Positions 12,301 through 12,616 of a stretch of 12,616 bases of DNA are shown in pieces. The position numbers and the translations under genes were made by a program. Location: NCBI GenBank assembly GCA_017445685.1, contig JAFSTS010000092.1:1-12616 (forward strand), read 5' to 3'. Source of the DNA: Clostridia bacterium. Its GTDB lineage: Bacteria; Bacillota_A; Clostridia; Oscillospirales; Acutalibacteraceae. How positions within the stretch are numbered: position 1 is the first letter of the stretch; every line of letters starts with the position of its first letter. The notes under the pieces were generated by a model. That model was not told the DNA's origin, ran no database searches, and saw only the letters and a program-made list of their open reading frames with translations.

Positions 12301-12616
12301 ATGTCTTTGAAATATCCAAACAAAATACCGAAAATTCCTGTATCTCACGCTGCAACATGGGTCGTGTGCAGATCTCTGCTTCTCGTCTGGGGAATCGTTT
12401 ATCTGTTTCTCGGCAGCACGACACAGTTTTTGCAGTCGCTTTTCGCAATTGCGTTTAAACACCTTTGGGATATGTTTCAGCTTTGGGGCGGAAAGACTTT
12501 TATCACAAAAGTCAGCTACCGCTTTCAGACTCAGCTTAATGTTTTCATTTGCCTCGGATGCGTTGTCGGAACAACGCTCAACAAGCAGACGAACATTGAA
12601 TTTGTCGACGACATCC
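12301..12616 (+). CDS. putative membrane protein, N-terminal 105 residues only
   Basis: Open to the right edge. The start ATG is 15 nt after the helicase-loader stop, with AGGTGA about 5 nt upstream, so it is probably in the same operon. A short basic, Pro-containing start (SLKYPNKIPKIPVSHAATW) precedes a hydrophobic helix (about 20-38, VVCRSLLLVWGIVYLFLG); a second hydrophobic stretch (about 79-91, NVFICLGCVVGTT) follows an amphipathic, aromatic segment. No family is recognised. Cotranscription with primosome genes may be incidental. Confidence 0.65.
   Translation, partial: MSLKYPNKIPKIPVSHAATWVVCRSLLLVWGIVYLFLGSTTQFLQSLFAIAFKHLWDMFQLWGGKTFITKVSYRFQTQLNVFICLGCVVGTTLNKQTNIEFVDDI

Noticed and set aside
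1..12616. tRNA/rRNA genes, CRISPR arrays, insertion sequences, prophage structural genes
   Set aside because: Looked for on both strands by eye; no cloverleaf-like blocks, spaced direct repeats, transposases or phage capsid/tail genes were seen.

Overview
The window looks like ordinary chromosomal DNA from a low-GC anaerobic Bacillota, most likely a Clostridia member of the Ruminococcus/Oscillospiraceae type. This is inferred from the paired DnaD-type and DnaI/DnaC-type replication genes, an IscR-like Rrf2 regulator, a DUF4177 protein, a PASTA protein with a Thr-rich linker and a cohesin-like domain, purine-rich Shine-Dalgarno sites and near-consensus sigma-A promoters. I see no tRNA, rRNA, insertion sequence, CRISPR array or phage structural gene. 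No stretch of 300 bases lacks a gene.

Layout, left to right. (1) Minus strand, 2049 to 1: a class II glutamine amidotransferase-like protein, then a glutamate-cysteine ligase that runs off the left edge. (2) Plus strand, 2269-3557: HD-domain protein, 4-oxalocrotonate-type tautomerase and Rrf2 regulator, with a promoter and a small inverted repeat upstream and a hairpin terminator downstream. (3) 3620-5632: an XRE repressor faces a minus-strand pair, a Gly/Ala-rich membrane protein and an M48 metalloprotease with a SHOCT-like tail. The promoter of the pair is fully consensus and lies between two related 22-bp palindromes 60 bp apart. (4) Minus strand, 7346-5740: a GH63/trehalase-like glycoside hydrolase, with a 22-codon Cys-rich micro-ORF overlapping its stop. 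(5) Plus strand, 7580-8372: three small genes, namely a membrane-anchored Thr/Tyr/Asp-rich protein, a very acidic protein with one dockerin/EF-hand-type loop, and a DUF4177 protein. (6) Minus strand, 10114-8432: a membrane-anchored protein with four PASTA repeats and a cohesin-like domain but no kinase. (7) Plus strand, 10268 to the right edge: DnaD-like primosome protein, DnaI/DnaC-like helicase loader, and the start of an unknown membrane protein.

The best candidate for something undescribed is unit (3). A strong promoter held between matched operators, next to a small repressor, and driving a membrane protein plus an intracellular-type metalloprotease, reads like a normally silent, inducible stress or membrane-quality-control (possibly defence) module. 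The function is inference; the operator and promoter arrangement is directly visible. Second-tier leads are the amidotransferase/glutamate-cysteine ligase pair, the Cys-rich micro-ORF, and the cohesin-like/dockerin-like proteins at adjacent loci.
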